Of a stretch of DNA of 64,000 nucleotides, positions 1 to 10,916 are shown piece by piece. Origin of the DNA: Rebecca billardiae RCC1528 (lineage: Eukaryota; Haptophyta); assembly GCA_965240325.2 (NCBI GenBank), contig OZ251244.1:1302001-1366000 (forward strand), written 5' to 3'. A program made the translations under genes and the position numbers. The notes below the pieces were generated by a model that did no database searches, had not been told where the DNA came from, and saw only the letters and a list, made by a program, of their open reading frames with translations. How positions within the stretch are numbered: the first letter of the stretch is position 1; each line of letters begins with the position of its first letter.

Positions 1-1181
1 AAAGGTTGCGACCGGGTCGTAACTTAAGCCCCAACCCCCGCGCGAACCCCCTGCCGAAGTTGACGCGAACCGGAGCGAACCTATGTCCATGAGAAGCACC
101 CTCACGAGCCCACGAGCGCCGCTCATGCCGGCTCGCCGCCACCCTCCGGCGTCAAAGGAGCCATTCCTTCGCGAGACGTCGCCGTCGACGATCATCCTGA
201 TGATGGCCATGATACGCGCGCAGCGTGCCCGCCATGGAGCGCCGCTGGCGGACGACGCTCAGACCAGCGTGCTGACGAAGAGCCAAAGGCTCCGCGCGAA
301 CGCGCACACGCACACGGGCGACAGCAGCCCACCGCCATTAGCAGGCGCAGGACGAGACCCCACTTCGATCGATGACTCGGACACCAGCGAGGCGCACACG
401 ATCGGTGCCAAGCGCCCGCGCCCGTCGGAGGACGACACGTCGGCGCCGCTAGCCCACAGCCGACCTCGGACTTGCACGTTGCTTCCGCTCGTGTGCACTG
501 TCACCTCCAGCAGCGTCACGCCGCTCGGGCGTGATGACACCGCCGGCGCAACGCAACCATCCAACTGATGAGGCGGCGTGGTACCTCCGCCTCGGTTCCC
601 GAACGCATCGCCTGTCTGGGCGGCTGCCCGGCCCCCGGGGCGCGAGCCGGCGGCGGAGAACGGCTACGCTTAGTCGGATCGCGCGGCTCCAGGTCGTGAG
701 CACGGCTGCTCACTACCGTCGGGCGCCGTTCTGACAGTAGTTAGAACTGTCGGACCGTCTACGACTAAGTACGTCGTCAGCCCGAGAATAGACCGTCTGC
801 TAAGCTCATACGGTATTCCGAGACAGTGCCTTCGGTAGCGAGTACCACTACACACAACGACTGGCCGTCCCAATCTAAATCTGCACTCTACGAAGTCGCT
901 CCCCCGGGCCCGGGAATTAGTCTGGGACCGAAAATCTGCATGCAGTAGCGGGACGACTACATCACCGCCGGATCACCCGCCAGGGCCCAGCGGCTGAGAC
1001 GGCCGTCTGACATCCGGACCTGCACCCTCGCCCTCGCTCGGGGCACAGCAGGTCCATGCGAGCCGCGCAGCGCAGGTGGATCGCGCTCCAGCAGCTCAAG
1101 GCCGCGCTCAAGCCATTCGATCGCGGTTCAGGCTATGCTCTGCCACCAGCGCCGACTTCGTGTCGACGATCGGGCACTGCC
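1..1181. other. intergenic, no supported gene
   Basis: I see no convincing gene. Open frames occur on both strands, as expected at this GC content, but their translations are Arg/Ala/Ser/Thr-rich with no recognisable domain. There is no clear tRNA or rRNA signature. Confidence 0.5.
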
Positions 1182-1345
1182 GACGACGAATCAGGAGACC
1201 TGCGCCGTCCTACCTGTGTCGTTAAATCATAGAATGAGTCTGAGTGCACTCGAGCGAAAACGTGCCAGGCTAGGCATGCGCGGCCCAGACGACGAATCAG
1301 GAGACCTGCGCCGTCCTACCTGTGTCGTTAAATCATAGAATGAGT
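1182..1345. repeat. 58-bp direct repeat, two copies
   Basis: A 58-bp unit starting GACGACGAATCAGGAGACC and ending in AATCATAGAATGAGT occurs at 1182-1239 and again, identical, at 1288-1345. The 48 bp between copies contain the outer arm of the adjacent foldback element. The last ~25 bp of the unit recur at 9221-9245. Confidence 0.9.
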
Positions 1346-2442
1346 GCGGGCTAGGCATCTGGGGGCGATGCCTAGCCCGGCAGGCTAGGCATTCGCCCAT
1401 ACCCTCGCGCCTTCAGAACTTTCGGAAACGAAAGTCGCGCAAAGGCGGCCCCGGTCTTCTTTCACGGCGGCGCAAGGGGCGCGGGGGCGCTGGCTCGCGA
1501 TCCGAAGGGCAGTCGCTCGCGACCTCGCTTGGGCGGCGGCAGCGGCGCTGCGGCATACTGTTTGCCACCCGCGCGGCTGTGTGCGATCGCGCGGTCCCGT
1601 TCGTCGCCACGCCGCGCGCGACCGTTCACGGCACAGTCTTTCCGCACTGTGAGCACCCCTTGCCAGCGCACGGCGGCGGAGAGCCCAGACAGCCCGTCAC
1701 GCGCGCGACGTCCTTGTGGGATGCGATGTACCCAGGTTCTTTGGGTTCCCGGAGGCATGCGCTTGCCCACGGGGTGGGCAAGAGGATCATGGACGACTGC
1801 TGCGCTGTCCATGCCTCGTTGACCGATTGGCAGACGATGACTCATCTTGCAGCAGTAGAGAGTGGTCTGGATGCTGAACAGGCTCACCAAAACGCAGGCG
1901 CATGCTAGCATTAGGGTGAGTACATCGCATCCCACAAGGACGTCGCGCGCGTGACGGGCTGTCTGGGCTCTCCGCCGCCGTGCGCTGGCAAGGGGTGCTC
2001 ACAGTGCGGAAAGACTGTGCCGTGAACGGTCGCGCGCGGCGTGGCGACGAACGGGACCGCGCGATCGCACACAGCCGCGCGGGTGGCAAACAGTATGCCG
2101 CAGCGCCGCTGCCGCCGCCCAAGCGAGGTCGCGAGCGACTGCCCTTCGGATCGCGAGCCAGCGCCCCCGCGCCCCTTGCGCCGCCGTGAAAGAAGACCGG
2201 GGCCGCCTTTGCGCGACTTTCGTTTCCGAAAGTTCTGACGACGCGAGGGTATGGGCGAATGCCTAGCCTGCCGGGCTAGGCATCGCCCCCAGATGCCTAC
2301 AGTTTACTAAGAATAAGAGACGCACACAGCTCAGGCAGGCGAGATTGACGCCCGCCAACTGTCACCGCCCATGAAGCCGTCGCCGAGCCCGCACTGGGCC
2401 GCGCATGCCTAGCCTGGCACGTTTTCGCTCGAGTGCACTCAG
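1240..2442. mobile_element. foldback (long inverted repeat) element, no transposase visible
   Basis: Bases 1352-1730 and 1921-2299 are inverted copies of each other, about 379 bp each, nearly perfect and in exact register (paired positions sum to 3651). A 190-bp unpaired loop separates them. Outside this, 1240-1285 pairs with about 2398-2442, giving a nested second arm pair. The same Arg-rich translations therefore appear on opposite strands of the two halves, which shows they are repeat shadows and not genes. No transposase is present. It could be a foldback-type transposon or MITE remnant, or a simple inverted duplication. Confidence 0.75.
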
Positions 2443-3309
2443 TCTTCATCGTCACTCCGGTCACGGCGGACCGGCGCAAAGCGGACTGCATGGGACGACG
2501 GGCGCGAGCGCGAGGAAACGACGGAAGGTCAGACCCGGCCGTTTCCGACCTTCGCGGCAACGACCCGCCCCTCCATCCGCAAGCAATCGGCACCAACCAC
2601 TGGAGCGCACGTGGAACCTCTCAGTCTCACTCCCGCATTGATGGCCTGGACCGCACGCGTGCTGACGGCCAGTGCCGCAGTAGTCTGTAGTTGGCATCAA
2701 GCTCGCCGGTCCCGAGGCCGTTGCCGGGAAGAAGACGGGTGACAGCAGCGCGCTGCAGAAGCAGAAGGAGTTGCTCGCAAAGCGCGTTTGGCGAGCGAGG
2801 GCGAAACTTGGCACTTGCTCCGAAGGCGCGCGCGGCCTCCGCGCAGTCCCACTGCACTGTCACTCCTCCGAGGCCGCCGCCGTGATCAGTTTCAGCGGGC
2901 CATCTTGCGAGATCACTGCTCACCCACGGGCCGGGTGCAGATCCGTTGGAAGGGTGACGGGAGTCATGCTGGAGCGCAGAGTGCCCGGAAGGGTGACGGG
3001 AGTCGTGCTGCTGAAGCGCAGGGTACCTGCTCGGCTCAGTGTCGTGAACGCCGGCGGCGACTGAGGTCCGCGGACTTCCTAGACCTAGTTCCTGACGGTG
3101 ATGAGTCACTTCGGCCACTCGTCGGAGTGGCGGACGGTGCGGCGGTGCCCGGGGCGGCGGTCAGCCTCCGAGTTCCGGAGCTTGATGCTGCTGGCGGATC
3201 TGCTGATGTACTTGAAGCTGCTGTGCCTGTAACTGGCCTGTTGCAAATTGAATAAATACCAACAAATATGTGACGGCGACATCCCAGTGGGAATCCGCGT
3301 GACGCCCGG
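2443..3309. other. intergenic, no supported gene
   Basis: No recognisable gene. Two near-identical short tracts, GAAGGGTGACGGGAGTC, occur near 2951 and 2990. The open frames here have no domain features. Confidence 0.4.
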
Positions 3310-3450
3310 TTGGATGCAGAGTGTTCTCGACGAGGATGGCGTCTGGACCGCGGGGAACGCGATCGCTGCACCCCTGAGGTTGTCGTGAGTGCAGCAATCC
3401 ACTTGCGCCAGGCTGGGGCGTGACCTACGTCGAGAACACTCTGCATCCAA
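3310..3450. repeat. 23-bp perfect inverted repeat
   Basis: Bases 3310-3332 (starting TTGGATGCAGAGTGTTCTCG) and 3428-3450 are perfect reverse complements, separated by 95 bp. They could be terminal inverted repeats of a very small non-autonomous element or a hairpin. No flanking target duplication is evident. Confidence 0.8.
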
Positions 3451-3689
3451 GTGGGCACCCCCTCATGTCCAAGCGGAAGCAGAAGCTCTCCGCGCGCGGT
3501 CGACGCGGCAAGAAAGCTCAGAAGGGCTGGAGCTCAAGATTCAGCGCATGCTGCAGCCCGCAAGACGCGTGAGGAGGCGGGCACGAGGCGCTACGCAAGT
3601 CCCGGTCGACCTCGATCTCATCGTCCGAGTCCTCAGCTCCAGCGCCGGCCTTCCGCTGGAGCTGCGCCGTCACGTCGTGCGACGTGCCA

Positions 3690-4290
3690 GTCGTTGAGCT
3701 CGCTGAAGATGGGGCGGAGCGCGCAGGGACCGGATGTCGGGCGCATGTTGCGCGGGAGCGCGGCACGGCACGGTGCGCACGAGCACGGCCAGCGACACAC
3801 CCACATGCGACCCGCCTGGTCGATGCGCAGGTTGTGGAAGCTCTTCCGGCTTGAGTGCGGGCGCGCTTCTCGTCGCGCGTCGCCGGGTCGATTGTGTCGT
3901 ACCCCGGAAAGTCGCGGTGATCTCGGCGTAGGTTACCACCACACGATCGCGCGTCCTCGCGAGCTGCGCGCGCGTGCGGTTCATAATCAGCTCCGAGCCG
4001 CCCAGCTCCGTGTTCATCTGCTTGGCCGTCCCCAGCCAGCGCGCGATCTCCTCGGTGAAGCTGATAATGCGGGGCGCCCTCCTCGAGCGCCACCGAGGCC
4101 CGAGCGCATCAGCTCCGGGTTGACACTGGCTCGCAGAGCGCTTCCTGGACGACTAGCAGCGACGCGTGGCACTCATTGAGCCCGGTCACAACGGGGCCAT
4201 CCCAGCCGTGGATGACGCCGGCGGCAACTAGTCTGATGACAGTGAATCCTACGAGTACTATCTCATTCTCTTGCAGTACTGTCCTGTTGA
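3690..4290 (-). pseudogene. decayed coding region of unknown family
   Basis: On the minus strand, stretches that look like ordinary protein lie in succession but in different frames. In 5' to 3' order they are GWDGPVVTGLNECHASLLVV, then VNPELMRSGLGG, then IISFTEEIARWLGTAKQMN followed by DRVVVTYAEITATFRG, then a Cys-containing piece with SFHNLRIDQAGRMWVCRWPC. No single frame contains them all and no GT-AG introns of the local type join them cleanly. This looks like a frameshifted relic, possibly of a mobile-element protein. I do not recognise the family. Confidence 0.4.
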
Positions 4291-5035
4291 GCACCGTTCG
4301 GACACTGCGCCGTAAGCTTCTACTGATCCTCGACGCTTACCTCTAGACCCCGACACTGCTTTGGGGGCGTCTGGGGACTGATCGTGGCTGGCACCGAGGT
4401 GGTCGACTTCATCTACTTGGCTGGCGCACCTTCGACTCCTCCAATACCCAGTAGAAGTACCGCGAGCTCTCGTGGTGGCACTCCGAGGAGCGCTGCACCG
4501 CAAGGCGAGCGCAGATTGCAGATGGTGATTGCGAGCGCGCCCGCGGGCGAGACTACGCACAACTCGAGCACGATGGGGAAGGCGTTGAGGAAGATCCCGG
4601 TCGTTCTCTCGGCCGCAGACCACAGCATGATTCTCGACCAGATGGCTGAGCGCGCCGACGCGCTCGATCACAACTCGTGTCGGCACTGCACGCGGACGGC
4701 GTCGACGAGTGTCGACCTGACTGCCGAGCGTGCCGTGACTGTATAGCATGCAGCGTGGCGCACACTCTGTCTAGAACCGTAGGCAAGCGTCGACGCGCGT
4801 CGTCTGGTGCGACGCGCGCCTCCTGAGCGCCTCCCGTGGCCGCCGCCGCAGCGCGGCAGCGGCCATCATGAAAAAAATTCGCTCGCCGAAATTCCCTCCG
4901 ATGTCGCGTTTGGTCTCACTTCAAAATGCAACAAGCCAACTCAGACTAAGTACTACCGTCTACCGGATTCAACCGACTTAGTTAGTCTTAGACCGCGTAC
5001 GATGTTCTGATATCGTCATTTAATCAGCAGCAGTA
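4291..5035. other. intergenic, no supported gene
   Basis: Open frames on both strands near 4384-4749 lack recognisable features. Base composition falls sharply after about 4870 as the AT-rich block is approached. Confidence 0.4.
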
Positions 5036-5176
5036 TATATTCGCTATATATATATTAGTTTAATATTAGTATTATTATATATATATATGTCGTATCATTC
5101 ATCGGACCGTATATATATATCTGAATTAAAATTATGCCACTCGTCGCCATTATTATTGCCATATATATATATATCA
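5036..5176. repeat. AT-rich block with TA-dinucleotide runs
   Basis: About 140 bp made largely of TATATA runs and ATTATT motifs in an otherwise very GC-rich region. It immediately follows the 3' end of the minus-strand Cys-rich gene and may contribute to 3' processing, which is inference only. Confidence 0.7.
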
Positions 5177-7096
5177 GCGCAACTCCCGTGACGCAGATGG
5201 TGACGACCTCGTCCGTGCTGCAGGCGGTGCTGCTGCTGCCGGCGATCCCTCGTGTCCGTGTCCGTGATGACCTTGGGCCGCGGCTGGGCGCGTCGGAGCG
5301 TGCCGCGCCTCGACGCGGAAGCTTCGCGGTGCCGGCGCAGCCGTTGCGCTCGGAGCAGGCTGACGGCGCTGCCACGGCTCACTGGCAGCCCCCGCCGCGG
5401 CTGCAGCAGGAGCGGCCGCCGGCCGGGCCAAGCCTGCCGGTGCGCCCCGGCTGCTGGCAGTCCAGACGAGCCGGCGGGGCGTCCACCCGCCGACGAGCCA
5501 CTGCAGCAGCCCTCGCTCCACGTCCGGCGCAACGGCGCCGCCGACGCCCGTCGCGATCGGGGCGCGCTGCTCGCGACTGCGCGGTGGCTCGCGGAGCTCG
5601 CCGCTCGCGTGCGCGCCAGGCTGCGGCGCGCCAGGGCTCGCGCCGCTGCGCGGCGCCAGCGCTGCAGCCGGGAGTGGCGCGCGCGCCTTGCCCTGGGCAG
5701 CGCCGGCGCCTGCACTGCCCTCGCGCCCTCCGCGGCCGTGCTTCGCGCGGGCACGCCCGGCGTCGGCCGTCGCCGGCTGCTCGATGGCAGCGCGAGGTGC
5801 AGCGTCGTGGGCCTTGCCGGGCGCGGGCGGCTGCTTCGGCGGAGCCGCCGCCACGGGCGCGCCAGGGCGATCGTCGCCAGCCGCCTTTTTGGGGGGCGGC
5901 GGCGTTGTCGCGCCCGCGGCCGCGCGCGCCGAGCGCGCAGCGCGCTGCACCCTCTCGCGCATGTACTCTGGCGTGTCGAAGTGGATGGCGAGGGGCCTGA
6001 CGCCCTCGAGCACGTCCGGAGGGGGGGCGCTCGCCCCGTCGGCAGCACCGGCGTCAGGGGCGCCACCGCCGCCGCCTGCCGGCAGCTTGAGCGCCGCCGC
6101 CGCCTCCACACCGCCGGTGCCGGCGCCGCCCCCGCCGAGCGCCGCGCCGCCCGCGACGGCGCTTCCTCCAGCAGGGGGCTCGGAGGCCTCGCGCGCCATG
6201 CGCGCAGGACGAGGCGGCCTCGTGCCCCGCGCCACGTCCCCGCGCGGCCCGCCCCGGCCGAGCCGCCCGCCGCGCGCACCCATCGGCGGCACGATCGCCG
6301 CGCGCAGCCCGCCGCCCTCCGCCTCAAAAAACACGTAGCGCTCTCCCCGGCTCCCCTCGTTGGCCGCGTAGAAGCGATCTGTGCGCGCGGCGAGGGCGGC
6401 GTCGTACTCGTCGGACCAGCGCTGCAGCCGGGAGCCCTCGGGCTCGCACTCGCCGAGCGCACAGCACGGCCCGCACACGCGCGTCGGGTGGCACGACTCC
6501 TCCGGCCCCGAGAGCACGCACAGGAGCGAGCGCGCGGCGCGCAGCGTGAGCGACGCAAACTTCTCTGCGTCGCAGCAGCCGGCGCACTCGGCCGTGAGGC
6601 TCTCGCAGCAGCCGCGGGCGCACGGCTGGCAGCACTCGTCGCAGCACCGCCCGCCGCCGCGCTGCGGCGGCGGCACGGGCGGCGGCGGCCGCTCGAGCGC
6701 CACGTCCGCGGTGTACACGTACACGGGGTCGCACGGCTCGCACAGGTTAGATGCGAGGAATCGGGCAATCGAGGCGTAGACGTCGAGCGCGCGCGCGTGG
6801 TGCTCGAAGCAGGCGGCGGCGGCGTTGTCGGGCTCGCGCGTCACCACGCCGCACGCCGCCGCCGCCACGCAGCCGCAGCCCGCGCAGCAGCAGTGGGTGA
6901 GCAGCCGGAGCGGAACCTCTGCGGAAAGAGCGACGAGCTGCTGGCACCAGTAGGCGCAGAGGCCGCACGGGCCGGGCGCGCTGGCCCGGCGCGCGGCGGC
7001 CTCCTCGGCCTCCATCGCGGCGACGATCGCGCGGTACTCCAGCATCGCCGCGTCGTACTCGCCCTGCGTGCGGCATTGCCGCGTGTGCAGCACCAT
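5174..7096 (-). CDS. Cys-rich protein with long low-complexity tail, unknown function
   Basis: A continuous frame of 640 codons from the ATG at 7096. The frame stays open 19 codons further upstream but without an ATG, so a 5' exon is possible. Residues about 43-235 are strikingly Cys-rich, with clusters such as THCCCAGCGC, RCCDECCQPCARGCCESL and RVCGPCCALGEC. A helix-like piece (QCRTQGEYDAAMLEYRAI) precedes them. The second half is Ala/Pro/Gly/Arg-rich, low-complexity and probably disordered. No signal peptide or obvious membrane helix is visible. The cysteine groups could bind metal or be palmitoylated. I do not recognise the family. The stop lies at the edge of the AT-rich block. Confidence 0.6.
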   Translation of the reverse strand: MVLHTRQCRTQGEYDAAMLEYRAIVAAMEAEEAAARRASAPGPCGLCAYWCQQLVALSAEVPLRLLTHCCCAGCGCVAAAACGVVTREPDNAAAACFEHHARALDVYASIARFLASNLCEPCDPVYVYTADVALERPPPPVPPPQRGGGRCCDECCQPCARGCCESLTAECAGCCDAEKFASLTLRAARSLLCVLSGPEESCHPTRVCGPCCALGECEPEGSRLQRWSDEYDAALAARTDRFYAANEGSRGERYVFFEAEGGGLRAAIVPPMGARGGRLGRGGPRGDVARGTRPPRPARMAREASEPPAGGSAVAGGAALGGGGAGTGGVEAAAALKLPAGGGGGAPDAGAADGASAPPPDVLEGVRPLAIHFDTPEYMRERVQRAARSARAAAGATTPPPPKKAAGDDRPGAPVAAAPPKQPPAPGKAHDAAPRAAIEQPATADAGRARAKHGRGGREGSAGAGAAQGKARAPLPAAALAPRSGASPGAPQPGAHASGELREPPRSREQRAPIATGVGGAVAPDVERGLLQWLVGGWTPRRLVWTASSRGAPAGLARPAAAPAAAAAGAASEPWQRRQPAPSATAAPAPRSFRVEARHAPTRPAAAQGHHGHGHEGSPAAAAPPAARTRSSPSASRELR

Positions 7097-7330
7097 ACTG
7101 CCGTCAGCCGCCGCCACCTGCCGCCCGGGCCGGCCGTGGACTTGTCCCGCCAAACATTTTCCGCTGACGAAATCGACGCCGGTAGTCGCCGGAGTCCCGG
7201 ACGCACCGAACGGTCGGCTCGCTCAGCCCGGGCCGGGGCCCGGCCCCGCCGCCGGGCGGCCTACCGCCGCTACGATAACGATACGCCATACGGGCACGGG
7301 CGCCACTCATGGAGGTCGACTTTTGAACGC

Positions 7331-9157
7331 TCAGTACGCCGTGCAGTACGAGCCGGCGTCGACCGCGCAGCGCTTCACGAGCCACGGCTTGATGCGGTGT
7401 ATGATGAGGTAGTGGCCCCTGTGCGCGCCGCGCGCCGCAGCCGCCAAGCGCCGGCGCCACGCGCCCGCGGCGCGGGCGGCGCCGGCGCGCGCGCCATCCG
7501 CCGACGCCACCGCCTCCCACTGAGCCAGCTGGTCGAGTGGCGAGGCCGAGGCGGCAGGCATCGACCAGCCGGCGCGCACGGCCAGCGCGGCGCGCGGGCC
7601 CACGCGCTCCGCGCCGCGCACGGCCGCGCCCGCTTGCCGCGCCGCGCTGCCGCCGCCGTCGGAGCTGGCAGCCCCAGGCCGCGCTGTCGGCGCTCGCTCG
7701 CGCCGCACTGCCAGCGGCCCGCGCGCGCGCGGCTGCGGCGCGGGCCGCGCGAAGCGGTGGAAGCGCGGCGCGAGGCCGCTCGTGCGCACGCAGAGCGAGT
7801 CGAGCGCGAGCTTGCCCAGCCGGTTCTCCGCCGCCTTGAACGGGTTCCGGTCCTTGATGCGCGACGTGTTCACCAAGTGTACAATGGCGGGCGCATTTCC
7901 GTTCTGCCCATTTCCTTTTATTTTCTCGTCGTCGTCATTTGCGCTCGCCTCCAGCTGCTGCATCAGCAGCCGCGCGCCGCCGAGCGCCGAGCTCGCGTTC
8001 GCGCTCGGCGCCGCGCCGCCCATCCACGCCCCGCGCGGCGCCGCGCCGCCCCCGCCCGCCGGCCGCGCGGACGAGCCCGACGGAACCCGCCGCCAGCGCA
8101 CCGCGCGCACAGCCACGGGCGGCAGGCCGTCGTCGTCCCGACCGGCGCACGGCGTCGGGTCGCCATGCGGATTGGGTCCGGCGGCGGGCCGCGCGCCGGC
8201 GTCCGCGCGCGCGAGGACGGGGGCGCGCGTGCCGAGCAGCGCCGCGCCCACCAGCCCGTCCTCCACGCGGCACGCGCGCGAGATCGGCAGCATCGTCTCC
8301 GCCGCCCTCATCGCCAGATCGTGCGACAGAACATAGCCTGCACCAAACGCATACACGCCGTACGCGCGCGTGCCGAGGGTGGTGCCGAAGCCGTCGTCCT
8401 GCCACTTGCCCTCGGTCTGCACGGCGACGCCGCCCTTGCGCATCTTGCCCCAGTACAGCCCGGCGCGCGGCAGCGTCACCAGCGTCGCGAGCAGCCCGCC
8501 GACGCACGCGTACGCGTCGTCATCCGTCTTGAGTAAGTACTTATACCGCACGTGAGTAGCGATCCACTCGAACGCGCCGAGCACCTTGGTGGGCAGGTTG
8601 CCGTACACCTCGGGCGTGCGCAGGGTGAGGTCGAGCACGCTCGGCGCCGCCCACTCGTGCCGCGCCGGCGCGCCGATCGTCTCGTTCGCGTAGATGAGTA
8701 CGAAGAGGACCGAGCAGCGTTGCCCGGGGATAGCCCACGAGGTGAGCAGCGCCTGGCGCTGGCGCCAGTTGGCGCGCGCGGAGAGCATGCCCACGACGAG
8801 GTCGTAGGTCGGCGACGAACCCGCCGCCCTGCCCCTCGGCCACGTCGCGCGCGGCGCCTCGTGGCTGAAGCACTCGTGCGCGGGCGCGATCGGAGCGAGG
8901 CCTGGCTCAATGAAGCGCTCGCGCGGCGCGTCGCCCGCGCACAGGAGGCCCGCGCCGCCGAGGAGGAGGAGGGCGCGCGCGCGGGTGGGCGTGTGGCCGC
9001 AGAGGCCAGCCGGACGGCGGGGTGCCCTCGCCGGGCCCAGCGCCGCCGACGGGCCCGCGCTCGGGGCGGCCATCGTCGTCTGGTCGGCAGGCCGGCCCGC
9101 CGTGCAGTTCGCGCAAGCCCGCAAGCCGTCGCGTTCGTCGTCGACCCGTTTTCTCAT
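7331..9157 (-). CDS. GT31-type beta-1,3-glycosyltransferase (galactosyltransferase-like), type II membrane
   Basis: A protein of 608 residues, intronless. A short cytoplasmic N-terminus is followed by a hydrophobic segment (residues about 60-74, RARALLLLGGAGLLCAG), as in Golgi type II glycosyltransferases. An alternative start at Met29 keeps this anchor. The lumenal part has the Galactosyl_T pattern: VVGMLSARANWRQRQALLTSW, the NLPTKVLGAFEWIATH region, then YKYLLKTDDDAYACV with the metal-binding DDD at 212-214, and later GAGYVLSHDLA. The expected role is transfer of a hexose or HexNAc to glycoproteins or glycolipids in the Golgi. The last ~270 residues are Arg/Ala-rich and not typical of the core domain. 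The specific donor sugar cannot be read from sequence. Confidence 0.82.
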   Translation of the reverse strand: MRKRVDDERDGLRACANCTAGRPADQTTMAAPSAGPSAALGPARAPRRPAGLCGHTPTRARALLLLGGAGLLCAGDAPRERFIEPGLAPIAPAHECFSHEAPRATWPRGRAAGSSPTYDLVVGMLSARANWRQRQALLTSWAIPGQRCSVLFVLIYANETIGAPARHEWAAPSVLDLTLRTPEVYGNLPTKVLGAFEWIATHVRYKYLLKTDDDAYACVGGLLATLVTLPRAGLYWGKMRKGGVAVQTEGKWQDDGFGTTLGTRAYGVYAFGAGYVLSHDLAMRAAETMLPISRACRVEDGLVGAALLGTRAPVLARADAGARPAAGPNPHGDPTPCAGRDDDGLPPVAVRAVRWRRVPSGSSARPAGGGGAAPRGAWMGGAAPSANASSALGGARLLMQQLEASANDDDEKIKGNGQNGNAPAIVHLVNTSRIKDRNPFKAAENRLGKLALDSLCVRTSGLAPRFHRFARPAPQPRARGPLAVRRERAPTARPGAASSDGGGSAARQAGAAVRGAERVGPRAALAVRAGWSMPAASASPLDQLAQWEAVASADGARAGAARAAGAWRRRLAAAARGAHRGHYLIIHRIKPWLVKRCAVDAGSYCTAY

Positions 9158-9705
9158 TCACCTTATTTTAGGTTCGTCATCGAGTCCCTCGCATAAAGTA
9201 GTTACTGACGATAGCTGCTAGTGTCGTTAAATCATAGAATGAGTGTACACGACGATGTCGATGTGATGCCGTCAGGGAGTAGTGTACACGCGATGAATCG
9301 ATGCTCGACAACGGCCGCGGCCACACAGAGGCGGCGCGCGGCGGCGGATGTCGCGCAGAGTGAAGAGCGGCACGGCATGCGGGGTCGGATCCGCTGCGTG
9401 CAGGGCGCCGGGGTGGGGCCGTCCGCGGCGGCCGGAGCGTTTCAGTTTGCCGGGACGGCCGGACCCCGGGGCGTGCACGGCTGTGCAATACCGGTGGGAT
9501 GGGAGGAGGTGCGCGCGCACGCGCGTCTGTCTGTGCCCGGAAGTCAGCGCCGAGGTGGTCGTACAGCGGGGGAGCGGTTGGAGTGGAGCGCACGGGAGCC
9601 CAGAGTCCGTGCAGGCGAGGAGCCCGCCAGCAGCTCGGGCGGCGGCGCGCCAGAGAGAGGCGGCGCGCGCCGTGCGTGCCGCGGAGCGCGGGCGCGGCGC
9701 CGCGC
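9158..9705. other. intergenic with third copy of a 25-bp dispersed motif
   Basis: Lies between the 5' end of the GT31 gene and the 3' end of a zinc-finger gene. At 9221-9245 it carries GTGTCGTTAAATCATAGAAT plus GAGTG, matching the ends of both 58-bp repeats near 1.2 and 1.3 kb. No gene is seen. Confidence 0.5.
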
Positions 9706-10880
9706 TCACATCACGCCGTCCCTCAGCTCGCCGCCCGAGGGGATGGGCAGGCTGGTGGGGAGCAGCGGCTGCGAGCTCTGCGTCGGCATCGACCCCTGCG
9801 AGCCGAGCTCGCCGCCGCCCGAGCCCAGCTTGGACGCGCGCCCCTCGCGCTCGCTGAACGCCTCCATCAGCATGTCGTCCAGGCTCCCCGACGCAAGCGA
9901 CGGCATGCGCCCGGCCATTGCGGCGGAGGTGGCGATGAGGGAGTCCTGCCGCGCGGGTCCGGCGGTGGCGCTGGGCTCGGCGTGGTCGAGCACCTCGAGG
10001 AACATGTTCGCCTCCGACTGCGTCATCGAGAGCGGCGGCACCGCGCCGCCCGCCATCGTCGCCGGCGGCGCCACCGTCGGCGCCATCTCCGCCGCCGTCG
10101 GCGCCGTCGCGACAGGCCTCGGCGGCGGCGGCAGCGCGTCCGGCGCGGCGGGCGCGAGCGAGACGGGGTCGGAGAAGCGGTCCTCGACGGAGGGCGGCTG
10201 CTCGATCGCGCCGCTGGACAGCGGCATCGACCTCGCGTTCGCCGACGCCGCGGCGTTCGCCACCGCCGCGTTCACTTGCATGTGCGCGTGCACGCCGACG
10301 GCACTCGCCATAGCGTCCGGCCGCGCCATGCCCGTCATCGCGCCCGCCATCGCGCCTGCGGTCGCGTCGGCAATCATGTCGCAGACGGGCCTGCCCTGCG
10401 CGGCGGCGAGCATGGCGGCGGGGATCTCCGACATCGACGCCGGCGACGCGCCGTGCAGCGCCGCCGTCGCCGCCGCGCCGGCGAGCGCGGCGACGGTGGG
10501 CGGCGCGCCGGCGGCCACGGCCGCCGCCGCCGCGCACGCCGCGCGGCTCGACACGGGCTGCGCGCGCGACGCGTTTCCGGGGTCATCGATGCGCTCCTGG
10601 AACTCGTCCTCGATGGCGTTGACGAGGCTCGGCGCGCGGTTGATCTGCGCAACCGCGCGCGCGTCTTTGAAGATCGCCGACGGCGCCGCCGACGTCGGCA
10701 TGCCGCCGTCTGCCTTGAGTGCTGCACGGACCGAGTTGGCCGCGCTCGCCGCCGCGTTGGCCGCCGCGGCCGCGGCCGCGGCGGCGGGCATGCTCATCGG
10801 GACGGGCATGCCGGAGGCGTGCATGAGCGTCGGGCCCATGGGCATGCAGCTCGGCGGCATCGGCATCGGCGGCTTCGCCC

Positions 10881-10916
<36 letters not shown>

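Noticed and set aside
1182-1345. Two spaced 58-bp repeats as a CRISPR array
   Set aside because: There are only two copies, the spacer-like segment belongs to the foldback arm, and the genome is eukaryotic.
1529-2238. Long open frames on both strands with Arg/Ser-rich translations
   Set aside because: The same translations recur on opposite strands in the two arms of the foldback element, so they are mirror shadows of a repeat without domain features.
5252-8536. A plus-strand open frame of more than 1,000 codons
   Set aside because: It is antisense to the Cys-rich gene and the GT31 gene, is almost entirely Arg/Ala, and has no domains. High GC content makes antisense frames open.
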